DNA of 27,625 bases, from assembly GCA_002410325.1 (NCBI GenBank), contig DHRK01000043.1:1524-29148 (forward strand), in the 5' to 3' direction. Both the position numbers and the translations under genes were made by a program. Numbering within the stretch: the first letter of the stretch is position 1; every line of letters begins with the position of its first letter. Below, piece after piece: positions 16,834-25,555 of this stretch. Under the pieces are notes generated by a model. The model saw only the letters and a list, made by a program, of their open reading frames with translations. It was not told the origin of the DNA and did not search any database. The DNA comes from Syntrophomonas sp. UBA5314. GTDB taxonomy: Bacteria; Bacillota; Syntrophomonadia; Syntrophomonadales; Syntrophomonadaceae.

Positions 16834-16850
16834 CTGGCACGATTTTTGCT
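16834..16850 (+). promoter_or_regulatory. Near-consensus sigma-54 promoter
   Basis: TGGCACGATTTTTGCT has GG (16836-16837) and GC (16848-16849) exactly 10 bases apart and matches TGGCAC-N5-TTGCW in full. Expected start near 16861, about 80 bases before the CoA-transferase ATG. It should control the acyl-CoA operon through an AAA+ activator, possibly the response regulator encoded at the operon's own 3' end. Confidence 0.88.
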
Positions 16851-16941
16851 CCTTAGTTAGATCAAACCGTTCAGGCAAATTGAGCTGCCTGGAAAGACCG
16901 TTTTAGTCTTCTAAGGGTTTAATGGAAAGGAGAGGGTGCTG

Positions 16942-18252
16942 ATGCAAAGATGGACGGAATTGTACCGACAAAAGGTAAAGACGGCGCAAGAGGCGGTCAG
17001 GCTCATTGTAAACGGGGATCGGATAGCGGCTCCGCTGGGCAACGGGGCGCCGCGGCTGATCGGGTCGGCCCTGGCTGCGATGATCGCCACCGGGGAATAT
17101 CAAGATCTACGCTACCTGTGCGGCTTAAATCTCAACGCTCCGGGCTTAACCAAGCCTGATGTAACCGGCCAATTTCATTACGAGGACGGCTATTTGACTC
17201 CTTTCGCCCGGCCGGTTATCGCCGAGCCGATCGGCGAATACCAGCCTATGAAGCTGTCTGATCTGCCGCGCACCATAGGCATGGAACGCGATTTCAACGT
17301 GGTGGTTTTAACCGTGGCGCCTATGGACCGCCATGGATTTTTCAGTACCGGGCTATTTCCTGATTACGGCTTCGCCATAGCCATGCAGGATCGGCCTAAA
17401 AAAATTATTGTAGAGGTCAATGATAAGTACCCCAAAACTCATGGCTACAACCATATTCACGTTTCCGAAGTAGATGCCATCGTAGAGGGCAGTTGGAGCC
17501 TGGTGGCACTGCCCCCGGAAAAGCCCAACGAAAAGGACCAGATCATTGCCGAATATATAGCGGAACAGATTCCGGATGGCGCCTGCCTGCAGCTCGGTAT
17601 CGGCGGGATGCCCAACGCGGTCGGCCAGATGCTGGAGAGCAAGCGGGATTTGGCGGTTCACTCCGAGATGATCTGTGACGCCATGATGGACCTTTATTAC
17701 AAAGGGGTGATCACCAGCAAGAAGAAGACCTTTATGCCGGGTAAATGGGTGGCTACTTTTGTGCTGGGCACCCAGGCCCTTTACGACTTCGTAGGCGAGA
17801 ACCCCATGATTGAAATGCATCCCACCGACTTTGTGAATAATCCCCGCATTGCCTGCCAGAATGATAAATTGATGTCCATCAACACTATAATGGAGGTAGA
17901 CCTGGGTGGCCAGTGCATATCAGAGTCGATCGGGTTCAGCCCCTATTCGGGACTAGGGGGGCAGGAGGACTTCCTGCAGGCTTCCTGGTATTCAAATGGC
18001 GGAAAGGGTTTCCTGGCTACCTATTCAACCTATACCGACAAGGAGGGCCAACTGCACTCCAAAATAGTTCCCACCGTTAATGGATTTGTTTCCATAAGCC
18101 GCTGGAATACGCAGTACGTGGTGAGCGAATACGGAATCGCCTACCTCAAGGGGAAAACCATGAAAGACCGGGTTAAAGAGATGATAAACATTGCTCATCC
18201 CGACTTCCGGGATTGGCTGCGTTCCGAAGCCAAAAGGCTGAAATTTATTTAA
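16942..18252 (+). CDS. Acetyl-CoA hydrolase / 4-hydroxybutyrate-type CoA-transferase
   Basis: A class I CoA-transferase that moves CoA between acetyl-CoA (or another acyl-CoA) and a carboxylate through a glutamyl-CoA intermediate. 436 residues from the ATG at 16942, which has aaggag at a good distance; the GTG two codons earlier is less likely. The CoA-binding glycine loop GIGGMPNAVG is at 219-228. The probable catalytic Glu242 is in HSEMICDA. A C-terminal block SGLGGQEDF matches the family's GGQxDF signature, and the end has EYGIAYLKGKT. The length fits butyryl-/4-hydroxybutyrate:acetate CoA-transferases rather than the longer acetyl-CoA hydrolases. It leads the sigma-54 operon, with two acyl-CoA dehydrogenases behind. 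Substrate unproven; activation of a fatty acid using acetyl-CoA is the natural reading. Confidence 0.9.
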   Translation: MQRWTELYRQKVKTAQEAVRLIVNGDRIAAPLGNGAPRLIGSALAAMIATGEYQDLRYLCGLNLNAPGLTKPDVTGQFHYEDGYLTPFARPVIAEPIGEYQPMKLSDLPRTIGMERDFNVVVLTVAPMDRHGFFSTGLFPDYGFAIAMQDRPKKIIVEVNDKYPKTHGYNHIHVSEVDAIVEGSWSLVALPPEKPNEKDQIIAEYIAEQIPDGACLQLGIGGMPNAVGQMLESKRDLAVHSEMICDAMMDLYYKGVITSKKKTFMPGKWVATFVLGTQALYDFVGENPMIEMHPTDFVNNPRIACQNDKLMSINTIMEVDLGGQCISESIGFSPYSGLGGQEDFLQASWYSNGGKGFLATYSTYTDKEGQLHSKIVPTVNGFVSISRWNTQYVVSEYGIAYLKGKTMKDRVKEMINIAHPDFRDWLRSEAKRLKFI

Positions 18253-18274
18253 AGGGTTAAGGAGGTTTGGGTAA

Positions 18275-19441
18275 ATGGATTTTAGACTTACTGAAGAACA
18301 AAAGATGCTGCATGACGCGGTATACAATTTTGCCAAAAACGAATGGGAGCCGCGGACGGTGGAAATTGATGAATCAAACCAGTTCCCCATGTGGCTGTGG
18401 GAAAAACTGCGGACCAATCAGTGGTGCGGGATCATGGTGCCCGAACAGTACGGTGGGGCCGGCCTGGGTTTGACAGAAGCCTGCCTGGCTTTCGAGGCTG
18501 CCACTCACGCCGGGGGCGATACCGGGGCTACCCTGGGCTGGGCCACCCATTGTTCGATCGGCACTCTGCCCATCGTGCTGTGCGGCACTCCCGAGCAGAA
18601 AGAGAAATACCTGCCCAAGCTGGCCAGTGGCGAATGGATAAGCTGTTTTGCCCTGACTGAACCCAATGTGGGTTCTGACGCGGCGGGAGTTGAATGCACG
18701 GCAGTGCTGGACGGCGATAGCTATGTGTTGAACGGTACCAAGACCTTTATCACCAATGCCCGCATTGCCAATCTGGGCATGGTACTAGCCTCGACCGATA
18801 GGAGCAAAGGCGCCGGGGGGCTGACCGCCTTTATCGTGGAGATGAATTCACCGGGCATTACCTGCAGCAGCCCTTTCAATAAAATCGGCAACCGGGGATC
18901 GGAGCAATCCGAGGTTCATTTTGACAATGTCCGTATTCCGGCAGAAAACCGGCTGCTGGGGGAAGGTGACGGGTTTAAGAAGGTCGGGGTGATGAACCTC
19001 GAATATGAGAGAACCGCTTTAACGGCTATTTGGACGGGCGTTTTGGGATACAATATCGATCTTTCCGTTGCCTATGCCAAACAGCGCCAGCAGTTTGGCC
19101 AGCCTATCATTCGCTACGCGCAGATCCGGGAAAAGATTGCCCAGATGAAGATGGACTATGACATCGCCAAGCTGTTGATGGCGAAATCGTGCTGGTTGAA
19201 GGACAACGGCATTTCCGGGGCCATGGAATCAACCGAATACAAAGTCTTTATCGGCCAGGCCAATATGCGCAGCGCCGCTGACGCTATCCAGATATTTGGC
19301 GGATATGGACTGCTCAAGGAGTGCAAGATAGAGCGCTCCCTGCGCGATGCCAAGTTGGCCCAGATTGGGGCGGGCTCAGAGCAGATGCTGTTGGAGGTTA
19401 TAACCCGGATGGTTAGCGGAACCCGTTCCCTGACTATATGA
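18275..19441 (+). CDS. Acyl-CoA dehydrogenase, isovaleryl-CoA-dehydrogenase-type active site
   Basis: FAD-dependent acyl-CoA dehydrogenase of normal length (388 residues). The beta-domain motif CFALTEPNVGSDAAG is at about 124-138, and the FAD-binding segment YAKQRQQFGQPI at about 267-278. FGGYGLLKEC leads to the C-terminal helix. The usual catalytic glutamate position (the E in IYEGT) is Ala366 here (AQIGAGSEQ). In its place Glu245 (NLEYERTAL) lies where isovaleryl- and long-chain acyl-CoA dehydrogenases carry their base, as far as I can align from memory. The enzyme should therefore be active, with a different base position and possibly a branched or longer substrate. SD aaggaggt. It is the second gene of the operon, 22 bases after the CoA-transferase. 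Confidence 0.92.
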   Translation: MDFRLTEEQKMLHDAVYNFAKNEWEPRTVEIDESNQFPMWLWEKLRTNQWCGIMVPEQYGGAGLGLTEACLAFEAATHAGGDTGATLGWATHCSIGTLPIVLCGTPEQKEKYLPKLASGEWISCFALTEPNVGSDAAGVECTAVLDGDSYVLNGTKTFITNARIANLGMVLASTDRSKGAGGLTAFIVEMNSPGITCSSPFNKIGNRGSEQSEVHFDNVRIPAENRLLGEGDGFKKVGVMNLEYERTALTAIWTGVLGYNIDLSVAYAKQRQQFGQPIIRYAQIREKIAQMKMDYDIAKLLMAKSCWLKDNGISGAMESTEYKVFIGQANMRSAADAIQIFGGYGLLKECKIERSLRDAKLAQIGAGSEQMLLEVITRMVSGTRSLTI

Positions 19442-19484
19442 TCAGGCTTCTCCCCATAGCAGCAAGGAAAGCGAGGATTAGAAG

Positions 19485-20624
19485 ATGTATAGATTGACCA
19501 AGGAACAGGAATTGATCCAGAAAGCGGCCCGGGAGTACGCGGAAAAGACGATAGAGCCAATAGGAGCTCAGATCGATAGGGAGAATCTCATCCCCCGCGC
19601 CATTTTAAACGGTTTAGCCGATCTGGGAATGTTCAGCATACCTTTTCCTGAAGAATACGGGGGTGGAGAAGCGGGATACCTGAGCTACATTTTAGCCCTG
19701 GAGCAACTCTGCAAGGCCTCCCTGGGAATCGGCATGATCATCTCGGTCAACGCCGTGGGTCTGTCGGTTCTCAATACCTTTGGTAGTGCAGCCTTAAAAG
19801 AGCGCTATATGCCTGATGCGGCATGCGGAAAGACCATCATGTCTTTTGCCTTTACAGAACCGGGAACCGGCTCTGATCCCAAGCAATTGAGCGCTACAGC
19901 CGTGCGCCGGGATGGAAAATTTATCATCAATGGCACCAAGCGCTTTATAAGCAATGCCGGCTATGAAGGGCCCATGGTGGTGGTGTGCAGGGAGGAGGGA
20001 AGCGGAAAAGCAACCGCTTTGCTGGTTGACAAATTTTGCCCCGGCTACTCGGTATCCGAACCGTGGGAGAAGATCGGGGCCCATGGCGGACCTCTCTACG
20101 ATGTTTACTTCAAGGATGTCGAGGTGCCGGCGGACAATATGCTGGGTGATATAGGACACGGAATGTGGGTTTTGAAGGTAGCCATGATTTACGGCAAGAT
20201 CGGATTGGTAGGCCTTTTCCTGGGGGCAGCCCTGGCCGCCTATGAGGAAGCCCTGTCTTACGCCAAAACCAAAACCCATCGGGGAACTCCCATCGCCAGT
20301 AAATTTGAACATATTCAAATGACCATCGCCGACATGACTATGAAATATGAGGCGGCCAAATGGTATGCCTACCACCTGGGGCACGTGGCAGATACGGTCA
20401 AGGACCAAAACCTTCTCATCAAGGAAGCGGCTCTGACCAAGATGTTTGTCACCGAATCGGCCATCGATCTGTGCCGCATGGCCATGAGCGTCCACGGCTC
20501 ATACGGTTTGATGAAGGACTATAAGATCGCCCGGATATGGGGTGACGTAATCTTCGGGCCCCAGGTTGAAGGGACCGCTCCTACGCTCAAGGTCCTGGCG
20601 GCCAACGTTATTTTAAACAGCTAA
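19485..20624 (+). CDS. Acyl-CoA dehydrogenase with variant C-terminal motifs
   Basis: A 379-residue acyl-CoA dehydrogenase. The beta-domain motif SFAFTEPGTGSDPKQ (about 120-134) is well kept, and the putative catalytic Glu362 is in PQVEGTAPTLKV. Differences from its neighbours: the FAD-contact segment reads KTHRGTPI (about 264-271), so the usual Q-F of RQQFG is missing, and a few extra residues (DVIFGP) precede VEGT. The start codon follows a modest SD (gcgagga). It is the third gene of the operon, 43 bases after the first dehydrogenase. The two could form a heteromeric enzyme or act on different acyl chains. It may have reduced or unusual activity, which the sequence alone cannot settle. Confidence 0.9.
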   Translation: MYRLTKEQELIQKAAREYAEKTIEPIGAQIDRENLIPRAILNGLADLGMFSIPFPEEYGGGEAGYLSYILALEQLCKASLGIGMIISVNAVGLSVLNTFGSAALKERYMPDAACGKTIMSFAFTEPGTGSDPKQLSATAVRRDGKFIINGTKRFISNAGYEGPMVVVCREEGSGKATALLVDKFCPGYSVSEPWEKIGAHGGPLYDVYFKDVEVPADNMLGDIGHGMWVLKVAMIYGKIGLVGLFLGAALAAYEEALSYAKTKTHRGTPIASKFEHIQMTIADMTMKYEAAKWYAYHLGHVADTVKDQNLLIKEAALTKMFVTESAIDLCRMAMSVHGSYGLMKDYKIARIWGDVIFGPQVEGTAPTLKVLAANVILNS

Positions 20625-20635
20625 AGGAAGACCGG

Positions 20636-20649
20636 CTGCCCGGGGGCAG
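20636..20649 (+). other. Small hairpin before the kinase gene
   Basis: ctgcc (20636-20640) pairs with ggcag (20645-20649). No T-tract; it may damp read-through from the dehydrogenases into the kinase gene. Confidence 0.25.
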
Positions 20650-20707
20650 GGACGGCAGGTTTATTGTCGAAACTAGGAGGTATATATATAATCCGGAGGA
20701 TGATAAT

Positions 20708-21799
20708 TTGGATATTAAAACCGAAGCCGGTGTCATCGGCAAGACCTTTCATGAAATCGTGGTGGACAGCATTGATATTGCCATAATGGTCACTGACAAC
20801 TCCGGAAACCTGCTTTATCTGAACCCCGCGGCTGAATCAATGTGGGGCCTGCCGCGGCATGAATCCCTGGGCAGCTCTTTTCTTTTTGCCCTGGCTGGTT
20901 ATGAACGAGAAAGGATGAAAAAGACCTTTGATTACGTGGTGAGGACCGGGCGCAGCGTTCGCGCCAGTGATATAGTCTTTGTCAACCGGGAGGGCCAAAC
21001 CCTCTATATCAACGCCTATGCCTCACCCTTTCGTTATTCCGATGAGGACGAAATGGGCATTGTGATGTGGACGGAAAACATCACGGAAGAACGTAAATTG
21101 CGTATGGAAGTGCACCGGGCTGATAAAATAGCTGCCCTGGGCCAACTGACGCTTGGTTTGGCCCATGAACTGCGCACTCCGCTGGGTACTATCAAAGCCC
21201 TGGCCGGCTTGATTGAACTGAATCTCCAAGAGGAAGCTCCGGATGTCAAAAGGTACATCAGCGTGTTGAACAACGAGGTTAACCGTCTTGATAAACTGAG
21301 CCGCGAATTGCTTGATTTCGGGGGAAGGAGAAGCCTGAACCGGGAATGGGTAAATATAAACTCCCTGTTGGAGAGGATCCTGTACCTGAGCAGTCTGAAC
21401 CGGACTCCCCGCGGGGTAAGCATATTAAAGGAGTTGGAGCCGGATCTGCCGGAGGTGTTGGGCGATCCTGAAAACCTGCTTCATGCCCTGATGAACCTGG
21501 TCTTAAATGCCTTTGATGCTCTGGAGGGAGAAGGCAGCATCCGGGTAATGACCACCCGTAAGAAAGATGAAATAGTCATTGAAATAAGGGATACCGGTTC
21601 AGGGATTCCCGGGGAAAGCCTGCAGAATATATTCGATCCTTTCTATACCACCAAAGAGAATGGAACGGGATTGGGGCTTTCCGTAGCGCACACCCTGATA
21701 AGCGATCATCAGGGGCGCATCGAGGTTGAGTCGCAACCACAACAGGGTACGGCCTTTAGAGTGCACCTGCCCATTGACCGGGGAGGTGGCCAACCGTGA
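20708..21799 (+). CDS. Cytosolic PAS sensor histidine kinase
   Basis: The sensor of a two-component system, 363 residues, without membrane segments, so it probably senses an internal signal. A PAS domain (about 12-130; DIAIMVTDNSGNLLYLNPAA) leads to the dimerisation helix with the phospho-accepting His153 (AHELRTPLG). The ATPase domain has the N box (MNLVLNAFDAL), the G1 box RDTGSGIP, the F box FDPFYTT and the G2 box GTGLGLSVA. It starts at TTG, chosen because ccggagga sits seven bases before and no ATG is available at a better place. The stop overlaps the GTG start of the response regulator (GTGA), so the two are translationally coupled. It is the fourth gene of the sigma-54 operon and is likely the NtrB-like partner of the next gene. 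Confidence 0.93.
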   Translation: MDIKTEAGVIGKTFHEIVVDSIDIAIMVTDNSGNLLYLNPAAESMWGLPRHESLGSSFLFALAGYERERMKKTFDYVVRTGRSVRASDIVFVNREGQTLYINAYASPFRYSDEDEMGIVMWTENITEERKLRMEVHRADKIAALGQLTLGLAHELRTPLGTIKALAGLIELNLQEEAPDVKRYISVLNNEVNRLDKLSRELLDFGGRRSLNREWVNINSLLERILYLSSLNRTPRGVSILKELEPDLPEVLGDPENLLHALMNLVLNAFDALEGEGSIRVMTTRKKDEIVIEIRDTGSGIPGESLQNIFDPFYTTKENGTGLGLSVAHTLISDHQGRIEVESQPQQGTAFRVHLPIDRGGGQP

Positions 21800-23148
21800 A
21801 CCATTCCCTGATTCTCATTGTTGAAGACGATGCCAGCATGCGTTTTGTTCTGGACGAGTGTTTGAAAAGGGAAGAGTACCGAACCCTGCAGGCTGCCGAT
21901 GGGGAAGAAGCGGTGGAATTATTTGCCAAGCATAATCCCGATTTGATGCTGCTGGACTTAAAAATACCCAGGATAAGCGGGATGGAGGTGCTGAGGAACT
22001 GCCGGGCTCAAAATCCCGAGGCTTTGTTTATCGTTCTGACCGGGCACGCCACTATTCATACCGCAGTGGAAGCCATGAAGGAAGGCGCCTACGATTTCAT
22101 ATCCAAGCCTTTTGAATTGGAGACTTTGCTCAAAACCATCAACGAAGCTGTAAAACAGGGCTCCATCATTAAAGAAAACCGGGCTGCTCGCGAGCAGCCC
22201 CGGGAAAACCATGATGGCATATGCCGCTCTTTTACCTCGCCGGTTTTTATCAGGGTCAATAAAATGGTAGAAGGGGTGGCCGCCAGCGAATACACGGTTT
22301 TGATTGAAGGGGAAAGCGGCACCGGTAAGAGCCTGGTGGCGGAAGAGATTCACCACCAAAGTCAGCGCCGGGACGGTCCCTTTGTGAAAGTGGATTGCGC
22401 GTCTTTGCACCCCAATCTGGTTGAGAGCGAGCTGTTTGGCTTTGAAAAAGGGGCCTTTACCGGAGCTCTGAGCAGCCGTTCGGGAAAGCTGGAAAGGGCT
22501 CATGGCGGGACCTTATTCTTCGATGAGATAAGCACCCTGGATCTCAAGGGACAGGCCTCTCTTTTAAGCGTCATTCAAAACAAGGAGTTTGAGAGAATCG
22601 GCGGTTCCCGGCCTCATACGCTTGATATCCGCATCGTGGCGGCCAGCAACCAGAATTTGAAGCAGATGGTAAAAGATAAGCAATTTCGGCATGACCTGTA
22701 TTACCGTATTAATGTCTTTTCCATTTACATGCCGCCTCTGCGCGAGCGGCAGGATGATATTATACCTCTGGCTTATTTCCTGATCCGCAAATTCAGCGGG
22801 AGGGATGATATTGAACTGACCCCCCAGGCTGCGTTAAAGTTGAAGAGCTATGAATGGCCGGGGAATATACGGGAACTGGAAAATGCCATAAAATACGCCC
22901 TGATCCTTATCCGGGGGACCCGGTTTATTGATGGAGACCACCTGCCCCTGGAATTGAAGCAGGGCTACTGGGCCTTTCGGGAGAAAAACTTGGGTTTGAG
23001 AGAAATCCTGGAGGCGACTGAGAAGAGCATTATTGAACAGACGCTGCTTGAGAACGATCTCAATGTGGATAAAAGCGCCCGGGCTCTTAAAATGCCCAGA
23101 CGCACCCTTTATTACCGGATGAACAAACTGAATATCGACCTGGTTTAA
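21796..23148 (+). CDS. NtrC-type sigma-54 response regulator
   Basis: 450 residues: a receiver domain (phospho-acceptor Asp54 in MLLDLKIPR, Lys104 in SKPF), then an AAA+ domain and a Fis-type helix-turn-helix (NVDKSARALKMPRRTLYYR) at the C-terminus. The AAA+ domain has Walker A GESGTGKS (172-179), a canonical sigma-54 contact loop GAFTGA (219-224), and Walker B FFDE (241-244). It starts with GTG inside the kinase stop region behind ggaggtgg. All features expected of a phosphorylation-controlled RpoN activator are intact. Its own operon is headed by a sigma-54 promoter, so autoregulation is likely; the operon at 816-6908 is a second candidate target. Next gene kdpE is convergent, 22 bases away, with no clear terminator between. 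Confidence 0.95.
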   Translation: MNHSLILIVEDDASMRFVLDECLKREEYRTLQAADGEEAVELFAKHNPDLMLLDLKIPRISGMEVLRNCRAQNPEALFIVLTGHATIHTAVEAMKEGAYDFISKPFELETLLKTINEAVKQGSIIKENRAAREQPRENHDGICRSFTSPVFIRVNKMVEGVAASEYTVLIEGESGTGKSLVAEEIHHQSQRRDGPFVKVDCASLHPNLVESELFGFEKGAFTGALSSRSGKLERAHGGTLFFDEISTLDLKGQASLLSVIQNKEFERIGGSRPHTLDIRIVAASNQNLKQMVKDKQFRHDLYYRINVFSIYMPPLRERQDDIIPLAYFLIRKFSGRDDIELTPQAALKLKSYEWPGNIRELENAIKYALILIRGTRFIDGDHLPLELKQGYWAFREKNLGLREILEATEKSIIEQTLLENDLNVDKSARALKMPRRTLYYRMNKLNIDLV

Positions 23149-23170
23149 GGCTTCATAGGGAATACCGGGC

Positions 23171-23857
23171 CTATTCGACGGCCGCCAGCCGGTAACCTAC
23201 TCCGGGTTCGGTCAAAATAAGCTTTGGCTGGTTGGGATCTTGCTCGATCTTTTTGCGCAGATGGCTGATGTATATGCGCAGGTATTGAGAATATTCCTGA
23301 CTGTTGCCGCCCCAGATACTGGCCAGTAGATAGCCATGGGTGACTACTTTCCCGGCATTGGTAAGCAGTATTTTCAACAAGTCATATTCTATCGGAGTGA
23401 GATGAACCTCGTTTCCGGTCACTTTAACCAGGCGCCGGGAAAGATCGGCATACAGTTCTCCCACTTGAATAACCGGTTGGTCTTTGATATTGCCCTGGTG
23501 ACGCAGGGCCACCCGGATGCGGGCCATCAGCTCACTCATGCTGAAGGGTTTGGTCAGGTAGTCATCGGCGCCCAAATCCAACGCCTTTACCTTGTCCTGC
23601 TCCTGCCCTCTTACGGATAAAATAATAATTGGCACCTGGCTCCATTCTCTGATCTGGCTTACCACCGATAGCCCTTCCAGGTCGGGCAGCCCCATATCAA
23701 GTATTACGATATCGGGACGCAGAGTGGCCGCCTGAACTAGCCCGTCTTTGCCATTGGCCGCCTCTAGGAAATCATATCCGTGTGCGGTCAGCCCGACCTT
23801 GAGCAATCGACGTATTTCCACCTCATCATCAATGACCAGTATTTTAGCCCCCATCAT
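23171..23857 (-). CDS. kdpE: KdpE-like OmpR-family response regulator
   Basis: A DNA-binding response regulator of 228 residues. Receiver domain with Asp54 (VILDMGLPD) and Lys in LTKPFS. C-terminal OmpR-type winged helix, ending GVGYRLAAVE as in KdpE. The frame begins at a TTG followed by two ATG codons; I take the first ATG (23857), which has gagaggtga upstream. The stop of kdpD lies just before, so the two are translationally linked. The usual target, kdpFABC, is not in the window; the neighbour kimA is a potassium transporter and a likely target (inference). Confidence 0.9.
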   Translation of the reverse strand: MMGAKILVIDDEVEIRRLLKVGLTAHGYDFLEAANGKDGLVQAATLRPDIVILDMGLPDLEGLSVVSQIREWSQVPIIILSVRGQEQDKVKALDLGADDYLTKPFSMSELMARIRVALRHQGNIKDQPVIQVGELYADLSRRLVKVTGNEVHLTPIEYDLLKILLTNAGKVVTHGYLLASIWGGNSQEYSQYLRIYISHLRKKIEQDPNQPKLILTEPGVGYRLAAVE

Positions 23858-23860
23858 CAA

Positions 23861-25459
23861 TCATTCACCTCTCGGTATTGGTTCCAGGAGTTGACTGCTA
23901 TTATCAACTGGCAGGGTGAAGCTCACCAATAACCCGCCGTCAGGCCTGTTTTTCGCCCATATCAAGCCCCGGTGGGCTTCAATGATGCCTCTGCATATGG
24001 AAAGCCCTAAACCGGTTCCACTGACATGGCCGGGTGATTGAAACCGGTAGAATTTATTAAAGATCCGCTTTTCATCGGATGCAGCCACCCCGGGGCCTTG
24101 ATCAGCTATAGAGACCTGCAGCTCACCGGGGGCTTCGCGAACGGATACTTCTATCTCACTGCCAGACGGGGAGTATTTTACCGCATTGTGCAGCAGGTTG
24201 TTTAAGACCTGCTCGATCAAGCCATAGTCTACCCTAATCAAACTGATATTCTCGGGGATATTTATCTTGACCTGGTGCTCGTGCAGTATATCCCGGTTCT
24301 CTCGCAGGGTAACTCCGATAATATCCTGTATATCGCACCAATCGGTATTCAGACGGATATAACCGCTTTCCAGGCGGGCCATATCCAGCAGATTGCCCAC
24401 CACCCGGTTCATGCGCAGGGCGCCCTGTTTTATGCTGAGCAGAAGGGTGCTTTTTTGCTCCTCATTGTATAGAGCCTCGTCGTCGACCAGGCTGGATACC
24501 GCACCCAGAATGGAGGCCAGCGGAGTTTTCATTTCGTGGGAGATGGAATTAAATAGAGCTGTTCTCAAACGTTCGCTTTCTTCCATGGCTTTTATCGCCT
24601 GAGCTTCAGCGGCCAGTTGCAGGCGCCCGATGGCCAGAGCGGCCAATCCGGCCAGGGCTTCCAAAAGGTCGGTTTGTTCGGCTGAAAAGAGCTGCCGGGT
24701 TGGTTTAACCCCTAGAACTCCCAGGGTCTTTGCTTCGGTTTGCACTGGCAGGTAGAACCCCTTGGCTCCCGGGAAAGCGTCTGTACCGACCCCACTATGC
24801 TGCGAATTTTTAAAGGCCCAATCCGCCGCCGCCAGATCGTTAGGCCCTAAGACCAGATCACTGAACGCCTTGCTGGCTGCCGCAATTTTTAAACTGCCGT
24901 TTTTTTCCGGCAGGTACAGGGCCACTTCGGTGGCAATGGTCTGTGATACATGGTCGACTACTTGGCGGGCTAAAAGATCCATATCGGTTACCGCCGACAG
25001 GCCCCGGGCCAGATTATATAGAGCTCTGGTTCTGGTTTCCCGGTGAAGGGATTCCTTAATTCGGAAACGCAGGTGATCGGCTATGTTACCGGTAGTAAAA
25101 GCTACTACCATAAATACAACAAAGGTAATAAGGTAGCGTATATCGTTCACGGTCAGCTTGAGCATCGGGGGAACGAAAAAGATGTCAAAGGAAATCACGC
25201 TGATAAGGGCTATTATGACTGAAGGGGTGACTCCCAGACGAGCTGAAGCAAAGACGACCGGAAGCAGGTAGAGCATTCCCATATTGGTGAGCCCCAGGTA
25301 ATCGCCATACCTTTTGCCGAGCAGGGTGATCAAGACGACCATAAGCAGAGAAAATACTACCGACCAGGTCTTTTTTTTCCACCAGAGAATTTTATTGCCC
25401 GTTTTTTCTCCGGATGCTTCGGGAGCGGCCTCAACATCATATTCCATATAGTCGTTCAT
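23861..25459 (-). CDS. kdpD: KdpD-like sensor kinase lacking the N-terminal cytosolic half
   Basis: 532 residues against about 890 for a classical KdpD. The protein starts almost at the membrane domain: four hydrophobic segments (about 32-130, DUF4118-like), then a GAF-like domain (about 150-285), a histidine-kinase domain with His308 (SISHEMKTPL), and an ATPase domain with N box (LNNLLHNAVKYS), DQGPGV and GTGLGLS. The large N-terminal KdpD/universal-stress-like region with its nucleotide-binding motif is absent. The start is intact: ATG with ggagg six bases before, and no matching sequence lies upstream, so this looks like a naturally short form, not a fresh truncation. It is downstream of kimA and directly upstream of kdpE. 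Confidence 0.9.
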   Translation of the reverse strand: MNDYMEYDVEAAPEASGEKTGNKILWWKKKTWSVVFSLLMVVLITLLGKRYGDYLGLTNMGMLYLLPVVFASARLGVTPSVIIALISVISFDIFFVPPMLKLTVNDIRYLITFVVFMVVAFTTGNIADHLRFRIKESLHRETRTRALYNLARGLSAVTDMDLLARQVVDHVSQTIATEVALYLPEKNGSLKIAAASKAFSDLVLGPNDLAAADWAFKNSQHSGVGTDAFPGAKGFYLPVQTEAKTLGVLGVKPTRQLFSAEQTDLLEALAGLAALAIGRLQLAAEAQAIKAMEESERLRTALFNSISHEMKTPLASILGAVSSLVDDEALYNEEQKSTLLLSIKQGALRMNRVVGNLLDMARLESGYIRLNTDWCDIQDIIGVTLRENRDILHEHQVKINIPENISLIRVDYGLIEQVLNNLLHNAVKYSPSGSEIEVSVREAPGELQVSIADQGPGVAASDEKRIFNKFYRFQSPGHVSGTGLGLSICRGIIEAHRGLIWAKNRPDGGLLVSFTLPVDNSSQLLEPIPRGE

Positions 25460-25555
25460 AATGGCCTCCAGTTTTTATATATAAGTGATTGATAATTATA
25501 TATTAGCCATTATGGGTATTGCCTTCCAGTCTTAGTATTTCGCAAAAACCAACTC

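Larger units (their letters stand above)
16430..16941. other. 512-bp divergent intergenic region
   Basis: It separates the antiporter (-) from the CoA-transferase operon (+). It holds a bidirectional terminator-like hairpin (16669-16709), an inverted repeat tgcaat/attgca (16732-16745), a strong sigma-54 promoter (16834-16850), and two small leader hairpins (16872-16891 and 16894-16910). I could not find a convincing promoter for the antiporter. There is no gene of its own, although a short RNA ending at the terminator is conceivable. Confidence 0.6.
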
